Source of the DNA: Polychytrium aggregatum
Lineage: Eukaryota > Chytridiomycota > Chytridiomycetes > Polychytriales
Assembly (NCBI RefSeq): GCF_025602895.1
Contig: NW_026516207.1
Span: 434,001-498,000 of the forward strand
Reading direction: 5' to 3'
DNA: 64,000 nucleotides
Part shown: positions 1 to 11,695 of the stretch, in pieces
Layout of the letters: every line of letters begins with the position of its first letter
How positions within the stretch are numbered: the first letter of the stretch is position 1
The notes under the pieces: generated by a model
The model's input: the letters and a program-made list of their open reading frames with translations, nothing else
Told to the model about the DNA's origin: nothing
Databases searched by the model: none
Program-made: the position numbers and the translations under genes

Positions 1-376
1 CGCCATCAACACCGCCATGCCATTTCCATATCCATTTCCATTTCCATATCCTCCCCGACTGTCCCGCGTCGCACTGGTATCCATGGCATCGCCTGCCAAG
101 GATGTGGCAGCGTCCGGCTCCTTGTGCGTGCGTCTGCCCAAACAGACACGGCCTTGGCCACAAGTGCGCCCGCTGGACAGCATCCCGAGACATCCGCCGT
201 CTCTTGAGCAGCTCGTCTCTGCCACGATCCTCTCCAGCCCCTCATCGGCACCCTCTCCCCCTTCCCCATCCCTCCCTCTCTGTCCTCTGTCGATCTCCCA
301 TCCCATCCCGTCCCGTCCCTGAGCACAGCACCTCTCCCCCATCCCATCTGCAGCGTCGAGCCCCTCGTCCACAGCC
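1..376. other. 5' flank of the RCY1-like gene
   Basis: Pyrimidine-rich sequence upstream of the first gene. It opens with short repeats of a CCATTTCCATATCC-like unit (about 18-56). Overlapping ORFs here are low-complexity and proline or serine rich on every frame, so I call no gene. It probably holds the promoter and 5' UTR of the gene starting at 377. Confidence 0.5.
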
Positions 377-3300
377 ATGTTGTCCCAATTCGTCAACTCT
401 ATAAACAACTCCGGTCTGATCCGGAAGGCCGACCTGCAGGGCTTGGCGATGCGGCGAACTCCCTCTTCGCAGTATCGCAATCTGCGAGAGTATTCTGACT
501 CTAACAATCCGTGGGACCCTGCCTCCTCATCCAGCTCGCTTACCTCTGACTGGGACGATCCCAACAGCGCCCCGCAGCAGCATCCCGGCCTTCGAGAAAT
601 GATAGCTTCCAAGAAGGCTGGCTCGTCCGTCGGCACCGGCAGCACCACGTCGCCCAAGCTCATCACCTCGCTGCCGCCAGACCTTGTCATCCGCATCTTT
701 TCATACCTGCATGTCTCGGATCTCCCAAAGGTTGCCTGCGTCTCGCGGCGCTTCAAGATCCTTGTGTACAACGATGCGGTCTATGCGCCAAAGCTCAAAG
801 CCCTTGGCTATGTTATCGAAGGACCCGATACCCAGGCGGCGCTCGGCCAGACCAAGTCCGACGACTTGGTCGATATTCTCAACTCCCGGCTCCGCCAGTT
901 GCCCGGCGGACAGTTCCTGCCCGGCAGCACACGATACCTCGAGACCGGGACAATGTGGGGCGGCATCGCCGCTCCTTCGGGCGATGGCTCGTCGAGCGCC
1001 GCAGCCGCAGTCTCTTCCAACGAGCCGCTGCCGACAAATCCCCCTGAAATTGCGATTGAGCAGCCTGCACGGGAGGGCACCCCGGCACCGGTCAGTCCCG
1101 GCGGCGCCACGCCTTCTCAAAAGATCACCTCGACCTTGCCCTCAAAGCCCTCGCCCATCACTGTCGGTGCCGGTGGACTGAGGGCCAAGAGTCGCAACAG
1201 CAGCAACATCACCATCGGGATGAGGCGGTCGACCTCGGGCGTCGCGTCGGGTGTCTCGTCAGTCTCCAGTATTGTCGATGGATCGGCACGGGCCTCGCGC
1301 GAATCGTTCAAGCAGATCTACACAGAGCTCCTGCCATACTTTATCGACTTTCGGAAGAAGCAAAAGGACTCGAAGCTGTTCAAGGACTTTAAGGACATCA
1401 CCGACGTCGCCACCATTCTGCGCCGCCTGCGGCTTTTCTCGCGGGCGAAATTCCTCCCCAACTGCGACGACATTGATTTTTCTCTCGAGACGACAATCGA
1501 GTGGTTCGAGTCCATGGTCCTGGCTCAGTTCGACCGGGCTTACGATACCAAGAGCTACGAGGAGATGCGTCAGAACGCCATGGCCTGCTTCAACCTCAAC
1601 GGCGGCGCCTCGTGCGTGTCCCTCTTCGTGGCCAAGAACCCCATCTTTTTCGACTCGACCTTCAACCCCTCCTTGATCAACGAGGCGGCGCGGCTGCAGG
1701 TCAATGGCATCAAGGCCTCGGGCTATGCCCTGGCCGACAACTTTGCATCGTTCATGGACCACCTGCTCAGCAACTCCCACGAGCAAATCTTGGTCATCTC
1801 CAAGGTTTTCCTGCCCCAAATGGATGCCGGCACGATCTTCATCACCAAGGTCTTTGAGGACTCGGTGTCTGAGTATCTTAACTCGACTCTTGTTGCTGCT
1901 CGCGATGGCGAGTCCACCGGAATCTACCTCCACACCCTGGCGGCCACGGTTCACTGCTGCAGCCAGTATGTCGAGTTCATTTCCAGCAACGCGCATGGCG
2001 TTGCGCTTCAGACCGATAACTTGAAGCTCGCTGTGGCGGCCATGTTCAAGCCGTATGCCGAGACGTACATAAATCAGGAAATTGACTACATGCTCAAGGC
2101 TTTTGAGGGCGAGTTTATGCGCTGGAAAAACAGGGTAAGTGCAGCACTGCCTCTGGTCGACACCCTCGGGTATGCACGGATGCATGTGTGCATGCGCACG
2201 CCAATACGGGCGAGCGTAAACCCAGACAGGATGGAGACCAATCCCTCCCCCGCAATCTCGCTTCGGCTGGCTGGGATACAGCAAGCACCAGCTGCCTCGT
2301 TGGAGTCTGTGATGCCTGTCTTACTCGTCTCGTAATGGTAACCGTGCTTTTGCGCTGCCGACAATAGAAAAGCAAGGCCGGAAAGCCCACGTCTGACCCG
2401 AGTTACATGACTGATGTTGAACAGTCGGTCGCCCATAAGCGCCATGTGATGCAGACCTTCAAGACGGTCCTGTTCGCACCCGTCGCCCTCACGATGACGA
2501 TCGGCACAACGATAGGTAGCACGGTACTTGGAAAGAAATCAGCGCAGCCCCAAAGTGCCACTACGCCCGTTGCCGAAGTCACCGACGACGGGAAGGTCCG
2601 ATCGGTCACCTACCATCTGGACGATGGCTCCCTATCGCGTCTGGTATCGCTGGAACTTTCCTTGAACCTGATTCACTTCAACAAGGAAAGCCTTGGCCGC
2701 GCAATGGTCATTACAGCGGCAACCGACTATTCCAAGCTGTAAGTAGCACCTGCCAGAATCCGATGACATTTGAGTGCGTGGATGTGTGGATGTATGATCT
2801 GTGGCTGTGTGGATGTTGGTCAATGAGGCGGCGCGCGCAGCTGGATAGACTAAAACTAGAACGGAAACTAAAGCTGAGCTACGTGTGTCTGTCTGCATCT
2901 CACAGGAGGATCAACATCGAAAAGATCTTTGTGAGGCTGCTCAAGGCCCTTGGAGAGAAGCACCTTAAACCTGGATTTGTGGCGTAAGTGTCGGCACACA
3001 CGATGCGCCATGGGGCGCTCGTGTTGGCAGGTTCCGTTGTGCATTCAATGATCAGACCAAGATACGCGAATCAGCGTCCCATTTGCTGACGAGGTACTCT
3101 GGATTTGTCGTCATCTACCCAACTGGCACTTTGCTCACTTGTTGCGCATGGCCTCTCACAGGGCCACCGATCAGCTGACGATGGTTGTCGACGGCAAGAC
3201 CCAGTCCGGCGCAACCGACTCGATGGAATTCTTCGAGCTGGTGCATATCGGCGACCTGATCTCCCAGATGGTGGATGCGTACTACTGCGAGGATATTGTA

Positions 3301-4432
3301 GGTGACTGGGTAGCTCTGGGCATCGGGCGCTGGTCAGCTTTCTGATTTCTTGATGCCTGGCTTACTTTGTCTCAATCGAACACCGCTACGCGATGGCGTG
3401 ACAGAAACCATGGATCGATGAGGGTGATTTCCTGTCCGAGATCATAATGGAGAAGAAGGCCTTTGAGCGACTACTGGACGATCAGGTGGCCGGTGGAATG
3501 GACAAGTCGATTCAGGCGCTGATCAACCAGGCCGACCACATCCTTATCACCGAGCAGCTTCCGACGGACTTCAATCCTGTCGGCGGCTTGGTCGAGCTGC
3601 GTCCAACGAAGGTGAGCCGACCATCGACCAGGCGGGCGCGCGCTGGGCTGGCTCAAGAGTATGCTGGGTGTACATTCCCTCTGTTTACTTCAAACGGATC
3701 GCACATGGATCTCCGCGACGCCTGCTTCCACTCTCTGGCTGACGCATCAGTGGGTCAATCTAAACTCCAGGCGTGCGAACATGTAGTCGAGTGTTTCAAT
3801 GCATACGCCAAAGCCCTCAATGGCGTGACCGAGAAACACACGGTCGAAGTATTCTTCAGCGAGCTTGCTGTCCGCTTGTTTGCGTAGGTGTTTGTGTTTG
3901 ATGTGCTCGTCGTCGAGTCGATGAGCGGGGGCTCCGCGGCTGTCGCATGCGATTCTGACGATCCCTCTTCCGCAGCGTCATCATCAAACACATCAAGCGG
4001 CATCAAGTCAGCCAGTCCGGCTCGATCCAGCTGATGTGGTGGGTGCAGACCCTTGGCCGGGGCATATCCGCACTAAGACCTTTGCTTGGTCGGCGTGGTC
4101 GGCGTGGTCGGCGTGGGCGAGAATCAGCGATCTGCGTCAAAGTTTATGGCTCACTTACATGTCACCTGTGTCGATGCAGCGACCTGAACCGCTACTACGA
4201 GTGGTCAACCTCGCTCCGGGTCTCCAGCGTGTCCAAAGTGTTTATTGTCCTCAAGGAACTCGGCAATCTCTTCATGGCGGATGGCGAGGTCGAACTGAAG
4301 ACCCTCGTCTATGACTCGTCGCGATGGGGAAACAATCTGCGTCTGGAAGAGATATACGAGCTGCTGGCGTCGCGGACAGACTACAAGAAGATACAGAAGT
4401 ACGTCGAGTCCAAGGACTGCTGCATACAGTAG
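377..4432 (+). CDS. RCY1: F-box / Sec10-like endosomal recycling protein (Rcy1/Pof6 type)
   Basis: Eight exons join in phase: 377-2134, 2425-2738, 2906-2983, 3162-3297, 3405-3611, 3771-3883, 3976-4038, 4180-4432, giving 973 residues. An F-box lies at about residues 98-140 (SLPPDLVIRIFSYLHVSDLP). The rest is the helical exocyst Sec10-like fold, recognisable by stretches such as EKKAFERLLDDQVAGGMDK and GNWS-free helices near the C-terminus. The protein ends in CCIQ, a CaaX-type prenylation box. Known Rcy1 and Pof6 proteins combine an F-box, a Sec10-like region and a C-terminal CaaX box, bind Skp1, and act in recycling of plasma-membrane proteins from endosomes. Function here is by homology. Introns are 92-290 nt with GTAAGT, GTAGGT or GTGAGC donors. 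The first intron, 290 nt, was chosen because both flanking exons are phase 0 and stops follow in the unspliced frame. Confidence 0.88.
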
Positions 4433-4931
4433 CGGCACTGTGCTCTGCCATGTGCTCTCCCTGTCTGCTCCAGGCTCGCTCCGCCTAGAACGGCAGCCAA
4501 CGCCAGCGTCTGGAGCACCCGACTTCGGACCTGCGAATTTTTTGGAAGACTGCCTGTCCATGGCTTCGGCTGCTTTGTGCCGATGGTCTCAGCTGCTCGA
4601 TGTCCCAATAGAGTGTCCGCGAATTGAACCAAGATTTGCCGTATCCATAGCCAAATGCAGGGTGAGATAGCCTGGGCCATTTTGCAATAAACGCTGATCA
4701 CTGTGGCAACCTCTGAGCAAAGGCCCATGGATGGCGCTGGGTGATTGTCGGCCAGACAACCGGGGTGTCCTGTCCCTTTCGTATTCACACACTGATTGGT
4801 CAGACAGGGAAGTGTGGCGCAGCGGCTGGCAGAAAAATCGAGTCGAAAACACCAGAGCCGAGTCGAGAACAGCAGAGCCGAGCTGCAAACAACCAAGCAA
4901 GGCAAATCGCAGCGAGGACAGGCACAGCACC
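4433..4931. other. intergenic, RCY1-like 3' end to EIF1AD-like start
   Basis: About 500 nt between two genes on the same strand. It holds the 3' UTR of the upstream gene and the promoter of the next. A run of imperfect GAGCCGAGTCGAGAACAGCA-type repeats lies at about 4855-4890. No ORF with convincing similarity was seen. Confidence 0.5.
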
Positions 4932-5943
4932 ATGAGCAAGAAGCACACCACCCAGCGGTTCCTCACGGAGATGCCGCTGCCAACCCCGGAGCACCCGGTC
5001 GTCAAGATCCTTGAGCCGCGAGGCAACTCGTTCCTGGTCCTCTTTGCAGACGGACAGACCACGCTGGCGACGATTCCGACAAAGTTCCGCAAGGTGCTCT
5101 GGATCAAGCGAGGTACGAGCAGAGTCAAGAGGGCAGGGGTGCTGCCTATCGGCGGGGAGCTGGTCTCCTCGAAGCTGATCCGGGCCTGCTCTCGAGGATA
5201 CGCCCACAGCACGGTTCCTTCCCACCTCCCTCCATCGGCCACCCAGATGCGCTGGAGGATAGCTGTGCGATTCCAAAAGAAAGAAAGCAAATCAGGCTTG
5301 ACAGGTCCTGGTCTGTGATATGCCTCTGACTTGCTTTTCCATCCATTCACCCATTTACCTTACTCTATGTCGTCCGACCGATTGCCGCCCATCGCCCTTA
5401 TCTTCACACAGGCAACTTTGTCATCGTCCAGCCCATCGTGGATTCCAAAATCAAAATCACCCACGAAGTGCTGTATGTTCTCGGGCCAGATCACATCAAG
5501 CATATCAAGCAGGCAGGACAATGGTGAGCTATAGCAGCTGCACGCCGGCAATCCTGAGAGGGCGACGGAATGAAGGAATGCCGGGAAGCAGGAAGCAGGA
5601 AGCAGGGAGCAGGAAGCAGTACCCTGCGTCCCATCCCCGATCGAGAGCACAGCATCGAGGAGGGGGAGGTTTGTCGTCATTTGGTTAATGAATGCTCATA
5701 CCTGACCCCACCGGCTACAGGCCGCCGGAATTTGAGCAACAGCAACAGCAGCAGCAGCAACAGGCTGAATCGAATGACCAAGACTCGAGCACAACGGCCG
5801 AGCGAACAGACCAGGCGGAACAAAGCGGATACAACGAGAACGGAGAGAATGACGATGAGGAGGAGGACGAAGAGGATGATGACGAACTGTTTTCGAACAC
5901 CAACCGCAGGGTCTACGACGATTCTGACGACGACGATGAATAG
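4932..5943 (+). CDS. EIF1AD: EIF1AD-like S1/eIF1A-domain protein
   Basis: Three exons, 4932-5112, 5412-5523 and 5721-5943, encode 171 residues. The N-terminal half is an eIF1A-type S1/OB fold: ILEPRGNSFLVLFADGQTTL, then FRKVLWIKRGNFVIVQPI. The tail holds a polyglutamine run, an Asp/Glu-rich tract, and DDELFSNTNRRVYDDSDDD. That last stretch matches the conserved acidic C-terminus of EIF1AD (compare LFVNTNRRQYHES in human EIF1AD). The family is nuclear and RNA-binding and distinct from the initiation factor eIF1A itself. Its exact role is poorly defined. Start chosen at the ATG immediately before the basic SKKHTTQR stretch. Intron 2 contains a GGAAGCA minisatellite. Confidence 0.88.
5585..5617 (+). 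repeat. GGAAGCA tandem repeat in EIF1AD intron 2
   Basis: Four near-perfect copies of a 7-nt AGGAAGC unit in tandem, inside the second intron of the EIF1AD-like gene. Confidence 0.75.
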
Positions 5944-6783
5944 ACGCCGATACCCCCCGGCCAAGAATCCTAACGCCGAATGTCGACGGGCTGGTGTGGA
6001 ATAGCGCTCGCCCAGTGCATCTGATCGAAAGGAATAAGGTGTCCGACGACTGCTGGGGGCAGTTTGGCGACTGCTCGACACTGCTACCGATATCCGAAAT
6101 GACTTGCTCGTGCACTTCCCAAGGTCGACCCGTCCACCATCGCCCCAAAGTTTCACCATCGTACTACTTTGGCATCATCCCGAGCAAGAAAGTCACAGCG
6201 TGACGAGTATCTCAGCGTCAATCCATTGTTCCGCGGACAGCGAGGCCAGTAGGCAACCCGGAGGCACCGTCCTTCTCTGAGCCCAATACAAATCCATGAG
6301 CTGACCATCGCATCCTGTGCCTGCATTCTTATTCGGTGCTGGAAATGAATCCACAACATATCAAGACGACGACGATGGTTTATTGGAGTGATTGGTGCGG
6401 CATGGCCGGTGTTGCTGCTGCTTCGCAGTCATTCCAATAAAACACGGGACACATTGGTTTTGACCATTGATCAAATGATTTGTTGCCCAATACCATCGCA
6501 CCCTGGCCATGACCATTCTGTGATGCGGTGCAATACCATCATCCGTGGCCTGAGAAAAGTTGCCCCCCATATTCAGCGTCCAAAAGCACCAGTCGCCGCT
6601 GGCATTCCAAGACCAGTGTGCATGTCGATTGTGGATACCGGAGAGCACCGGTGGTCTTCACTCGGAGGCTGCCAAGGTTATCTGTTATATTTCTTATGGC
6701 TCCGCTAGACGCAAGCCATCACATACTTCATGTTTATGGAAGCGCGTGTGTCCCGTTTTCTGAATAAAGTGTAGCTACTCAGA
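5944..6783. other. convergent intergenic region
   Basis: 840 nt between two convergent genes, EIF1AD-like (+) and isopropylmalate synthase (-). It should contain both 3' UTRs. GC content and codon structure drop compared with the neighbours. ORFs of up to 106 codons occur on both strands but none shows coding-type third-position bias or a recognisable domain. Nothing else seen. Confidence 0.5.
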
Positions 6784-9098
6784 TCAGAGGTTGACCCGCA
6801 CCGGCTGCTGGCTCACTTGCGTGACTGATTCGGCTGCCACGGATCTGGCAGCCTCCATTCTGTTGATGGCATTGATATATGCCTTGGCGCTTGCGACCAG
6901 GATGTCTTGGTCCGTGCCTTGGCCCTGGTACAGCGTCGGTTGATCATCCGAGGCAAACGAGTCGTCAGCAACAAGCTTGGGAGGCTGGCTGGCGGCCTTG
7001 GCGTCGAAGCTGTGGATGCGCACGATAACCCGACCCAAAGAGTCGGAGCCCTCGGTGACGCCCTTGACTTCATAAGAGACCAGGGCGTTGTTGCACTGGG
7101 TGATGCGGTTGATGGCGTTGAAGATGGCGTGGATGGGGCCGTTTCCGACGGCGGCGTCGGTGGCCTCTTCGGAGCTGGGCTCCTCGCTGTCGGCCTCTGG
7201 ATCGTTGGCACTGATACTGATGGAGACTGTGGCAGTTGCATGGCCCCGGGTGTTGGAGACAACATGCATGTCCGCGAGCTTGTACTTTTCCGAGCCCGAG
7301 GTTTTGATGTGCAGCTCCTCGTCCAGGAGGGCGAGCAAATCCTCGTTCGAGACGCCATGTTTCTTGGAATCGGCAAGGACCTTGAACTTTTCAAACAGGG
7401 TGTTGAGGAGCTCAGGGTGGCCTTGGAAGTGGTGGGCGTAGACGACGTTGTCGAGGAGCTCCTCGATGCGAGTGCGGAAGGCGTTCCGGCCCGAGTGCTT
7501 GCCCAAGAACAGCGACTGGGCGGTGCGGCCAATCAGCTCAGGCTCGATGATTTCATAAGTAGCCTTGTTCTTGAGGACGCCGTCTTGGTGGATACCGCTC
7601 TCGTGCGCAAAGGCATTGGCACCGACGATGGCCTTGTTGGGCTGGACGCTGACGCCGGTGCGTTTCATCACCAACTGGGAGGTGGGATAGATCTGCCGGG
7701 TGTCGATCAGGTGGTGAACTGGGAAGTAATCAGGGTGTGTGTTGACGGCCATGACGACTTCTTCAAACGAAGTGTTGCCTGCAGTGTTGAATGGATGATC
7801 AAAGTCAATCGAGTGAGCAGGTCAGGCAAAGTCAAGCCAGGCAAAGTCAAGCCGATGGAGACAGAGACAAATGGATCTACTGACCAGCTCGCTCGCCGAT
7901 GCCGTTGATGGTGACTTCGACTTGACGCGCGCCGTTGAGGACACCGGCAAGGGTATTTGCTGTGGCCATTCCGAGATCGTTGTGGCAGTGGACAGACCAG
8001 ACCACCTGGCACCGGCAATTCCTGGGTTAGCCTCACTCCGGTACTCATCACTCAAGAGCAGCGGGCTGTTGATCTCAGGCCACTCGGCCATACCTGGTCG
8101 GCGCCCTTGGTGTTCTGAATCAGGTATTTGATGCGACCGCCAAACTGCTCGGGGTTGTTGTAGCCAACGGTGTCGGCAATGTTGAGGGTTCCGGCACCGG
8201 CCTCGATGACCTTGGACAGGATAGTGCACAGAAACTCTGGATCGGTGCGTCCAGCGTCTTCGGGGGAGAACTCGACATCGGTGCAGCCGAGAGAGCGGGC
8301 GTAGGTGACCGCCGAGACGGCTCGTTCAATGCACTGCTCGCGGGTGATCCGGAGCTTGTACTCGAGATGGAGATCCGAGGTCGCCAGAACGATGTGGACT
8401 CGGTGGAGGGGTGCCTCCTTAATGGCTTCGTAGCACCGGGCAATGTCAGCGTGGACTGCTCGAGCAAGACCAGCGATCACCTGGTGATGGCCAAGAGCAG
8501 CAAGCGTCAGCGTGTGGTCGACGGAGGAGAGAGAGATGTCAATCTAGATCGACTTGGGCTGGCGACCAAGCAAGTTCCAGCGGAGGTACAACGTGGATCG
8601 AGGGATATGTGGACAAAGCTCTCGTACCATGGGCTTGCCGGACTTTCGGCCTTCGACCAGATGGCCGACCTCTTTGGCGACTCGCTTGACAGCGGCAAAG
8701 TCTCCGGGCGATGCGATCGGGAATCCGGCCTCGCAAATGTCGACTCCGAGACGCGAGAGCTGGCGGGCGATTTCGACCTTTTCGTCCTCATTAAGGGTGA
8801 CGCCGGGGGACTAGAGTGGAGGAAGGCGTGGTAGGTGGTATAAGTACTTTACAGACGAAAATATGGAAGCAGAAGGGTGGCGCGACAGCGGCAATAGATT
8901 GACTTGAAAGAATGGTGCGAGAGCGATAAGGAGAGGGGACGCGGAGATATGTATGGATGAGCCTGCAGCAGGACGAGCTCGACCGATCGGATCGACTCCG
9001 TGACCCGTCGATAGTGGTGTCTGGCATGGATGCTGTACCTGCTCGCCGTCGCGCAGAGTGGTATCGAAAACAATGAGCTGATCTTTCTGCATAACCAT
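6784..9098 (-). CDS. leuA: 2-isopropylmalate synthase (leucine biosynthesis)
   Basis: Five exons on the minus strand, 9039-9098, 8628-8810, 8094-8480, 7885-8005 and 6784-7778, encode 581 residues. The product should condense acetyl-CoA with 2-ketoisovalerate, the first committed step of leucine synthesis. Signatures in order: [10 protein letters not shown] (residues 11-20), [10 protein letters not shown], the metal-ligand stretch [17 protein letters not shown], and [21 protein letters not shown]-terminal LeuA dimerisation and regulatory domain covers about the last 180 residues, the usual site of leucine feedback. Order and spacing resemble the bacterial and plant type of enzyme more than yeast Leu4. 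No mitochondrial presequence is evident, because the catalytic barrel begins within the first ten residues. The start at 9098 leaves the usual short leader before the TLRDG motif. Confidence 0.93.
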
Positions 9099-9415
9099 GG
9101 TGGAAGAGTATCAAATCGAAGGCGGCTGACGGATAGGTGGCTGGGAGGGCAGGGCACTCAAGACAGGCGAGGAGGTGCGTTGGTGCTGGTCGCTCCGGAC
9201 CGGGCGGCCTCGCATTTTTATATATATTTTTTTCTTTGGATCAGCACGGAGGGATCGGCGAGGCGGATGGTCTGGTGCGGATCTGCGGTGTGGATTCCCA
9301 CACCAGGTTGCGTGGTGGTTGTCGAATGACCAGGCGCGCAGCAGACAAGGTTCAGGCTCAACCGGAGACACGGGATTGGCTGGCGGGCTGCATTCTGGCG
9401 GAACTGGAGGTATGT
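9099..9415. other. leuA 5' flank
   Basis: 317 nt between the leuA start (9098) and the stop of the next minus-strand gene (9416). It contains an AT-rich tract, TATATATATTTTTTT, at about 9220-9235, which is a plausible core promoter region for leuA. No ORF is called. Confidence 0.4.
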
Positions 9416-10440
9416 TCAAGCGGATGACACTGCCGGTAGCTCACGGACCATAACATGGATGTGCTGGACCTCGGGAACGGTTTTCTTGTGCGGCGGATTC
9501 TCAAAGAACTGGTACTCGACCTTGTCCAGGTCAAGCTGGGTCTTGAGAAAGTCGATGATCTGTTGGCGAGTCAGGATCTTCTGGGACCACAGGACCTTGT
9601 GGCTGATCTCGGGATGAAGAGCGTAGGGGTAGTCATTGTCGATGAGGGTCTGGCGAAGCGATATTGACCAGTTAGTGAGTCCGGCGGGGCAGAGACTGAG
9701 GAGAGATTCAAAGCTGCCAAAAAAAAAAGAAAATACCAACGCCGAGGAGCAGCAAGCCAAGGACTATCCATTGGGACTCGGGATATCGGCAGGGACCCAA
9801 CGCACCATCGTGAGCGACACCTTAGGGTCGGCAGGCCGGGCCTTCAACTTCCGAGAACCCGGGTCAGCCTCGGAAGGATACTTGAGGACGCGAATCTTGA
9901 TATAGTCTGGCAGAGAGTGCAGCTGTGAGTTCTGGGGTGTTGCTTTGAGTGACGGGGGAAGGCACGACATCGAGATTCATCATCGGAGCTCGACCAGAGC
10001 CAGCGGCGGCATGACCAATCGGAGAGACGGCTATGTGGTCGATAAATCGGATTCTAACCCACCGCCTGTCGACACATAGGTCTGCCTGATCTCGGCGATG
10101 CCTTTGGCATAGGTGTCGTTAACCTGGTCAAACCGAGGGCGGCGGTGCCAAGGTGGGGGCGGAGAATGATGATGATCGGATCGTTATCCCGATGGCCACG
10201 AAGAGCGGTATATGCCCATGACCCTGGTTGCGAAGCGAGGATGTGGTCGCAGGTCGGTGTTGTCCTGCGTCGACCCATGTCATCGCCGGACATTTGCGCG
10301 GGGCGGCATTAACCTCGTTCTGAACTCGCTGGCGAAGGGCATACCTCTTGGTAGCGACAGAATATCTCGGTGCGGCCTTGGCGAATAATGTCCCGCACCT
10401 CGTCCCAGTCGTATGCCTTGGTGAAGGGCGTGAATTCCAT
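9416..10440 (-). CDS. DUF3605 protein (N-acetylglucosamine-induced protein 1 family)
   Basis: Four exons, 10345-10440, 10063-10123, 9806-9906 and 9416-9649, join in phase to give about 163 residues. The fungal DUF3605 pattern is visible: an N-terminal YDWDEVRDIIRQGRTEIFCR stretch, DYIKIRVLKYPSE, then NDYPYALHPEISHKVLWSQ, and a terminal HIHVMVR. The family includes proteins annotated as N-acetylglucosamine-induced protein 1; the biochemical role is unknown. The donor of exon 3 is the least certain junction. I chose GTGCGT at 9805 because it keeps phase; a later donor is possible. Intron 3 carries an unusual uninterrupted polypyrimidine tract (about 9718-9731). Confidence 0.75.
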
Positions 10441-11695
10441 GGATGCAGCCGATGGACGGTCGTTCGACGGTTGTTCGACGGACGGTCGTTTGATCAAGGG
10501 CTGGTGCGGACCCAACAGACCAACAAGCTGATCAGCAACGACAGAAGAAAGTCGACAAGCCAGCCACGAAGGGCATGTCGGTGTTTTGGCTGGGCGCGAC
10601 AGCAGGACGGCGCAGGCCCCGACACCACCGAGCCAGCTGGTGTGGTGCACAAAGATGACGACAAAACAACAACAATCCGGCCAGCAACGCATCGCTGCAT
10701 GGAGGGAACGACGTGCTCATGATGTCGGTCTGGAGCCAGGCGTTCGCGACAGCGATCGCACAGGACGTGCTGCACACTGCGCCGGATGGGCCCAAGGTTG
10801 TATGGGACAGACTCGCCTGCTGTGGAGGGCAATCTTCACCATGTTCGCACCGCCCTCGGGCCTTGCCATCGTCACCCACCACCACCACCACCACCACCAC
10901 CCACTGGCATTTCTTCATGTCCATGCGAGGTTTCGGGAGCAAGGCGCGCATGTCTGCTGGGCCGAAGGAGAGCCGGCGGCAGCAACAACAACAACGCGGA
11001 AACAACGGCTGGCAATGGGACCGAGCGACACAAACAGCAGTCACAGACACGCACACAGTTGCCATAGATAGACCAAGACGCGCACAGAGAGGGGGATACA
11101 ATCGGCAATCGCCATGGACGCAACAAGACCAGGACAGCACAGATCGCCCACACAAACAGCCAAAACAATGCTGCAAACAGAGCTGCGCTACGCAGCACCG
11201 CCCTTGCACAACATATCCGACGCGTCCCGCCCCCAACAGCTGCACAGGCACTGCAGTGCCGACCGCGCGCCGCCGTGATACACGTGTGACTCTGTCGCGC
11301 ACAGCGTGCGTCGGTTTCCTTTTGCGGCGGGCCAAAAAAAGCACTGGCCTCGGCTGCAAGCGCCGCCACTGCGACTGTGGCTGTGGACCGAGAGCGACGC
11401 GCTCTCGCGAGAGCCGCGGCCAGCTGCGTTCTCGTTCGGGCGAGGGCCGCCGTCTCGCCTCTCTCGTCCCGGCCCGCGGCTTTGGTCTGCCCTTCCTTTC
11501 TCTTTTATGTCGTCGTCTTTCTGCTGCCGCCTCTCCTGCGTCCAGGTCGCTTGCTTGGTGCTCTGCTTCTGTCGTTTCCTTCCCCGGCCCATCTGCCGTC
11601 CTGCCTGCTTCGTGCCTGCTGTCTGCCGCACGCTCTTCTCTCACTCGTCCTCCCCCTGATCGTCGCCTCTTCCGTTCATCTCTCGCTCCAACACC
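10441..11695. promoter_or_regulatory. divergent promoter region, DUF3605 gene / septin
   Basis: 1.25 kb between divergent start codons at 10440 (-) and 11696 (+). It includes a CAC trinucleotide repeat at about 10877-10902, CAA-rich tracts, and long pyrimidine tracts before the septin ATG (about 11450-11690). A 17-nt string at 11364-11380 recurs exactly in the other divergent promoter at 38805-38821. Long overlapping ORFs on both strands are compositional and not called. Confidence 0.5.
10877..10902 (+). repeat. (CAC)n microsatellite
   Basis: About eight uninterrupted CAC/CCA triplets in the septin upstream region. A similar run is at 48510-48532 in another divergent promoter. Confidence 0.8.

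Noticed and set aside
10877-10902. Short-period repeats as CRISPR-like arrays
   Set aside because: Simple triplet or minisatellite repeats without unique spacers, in a eukaryotic genome.
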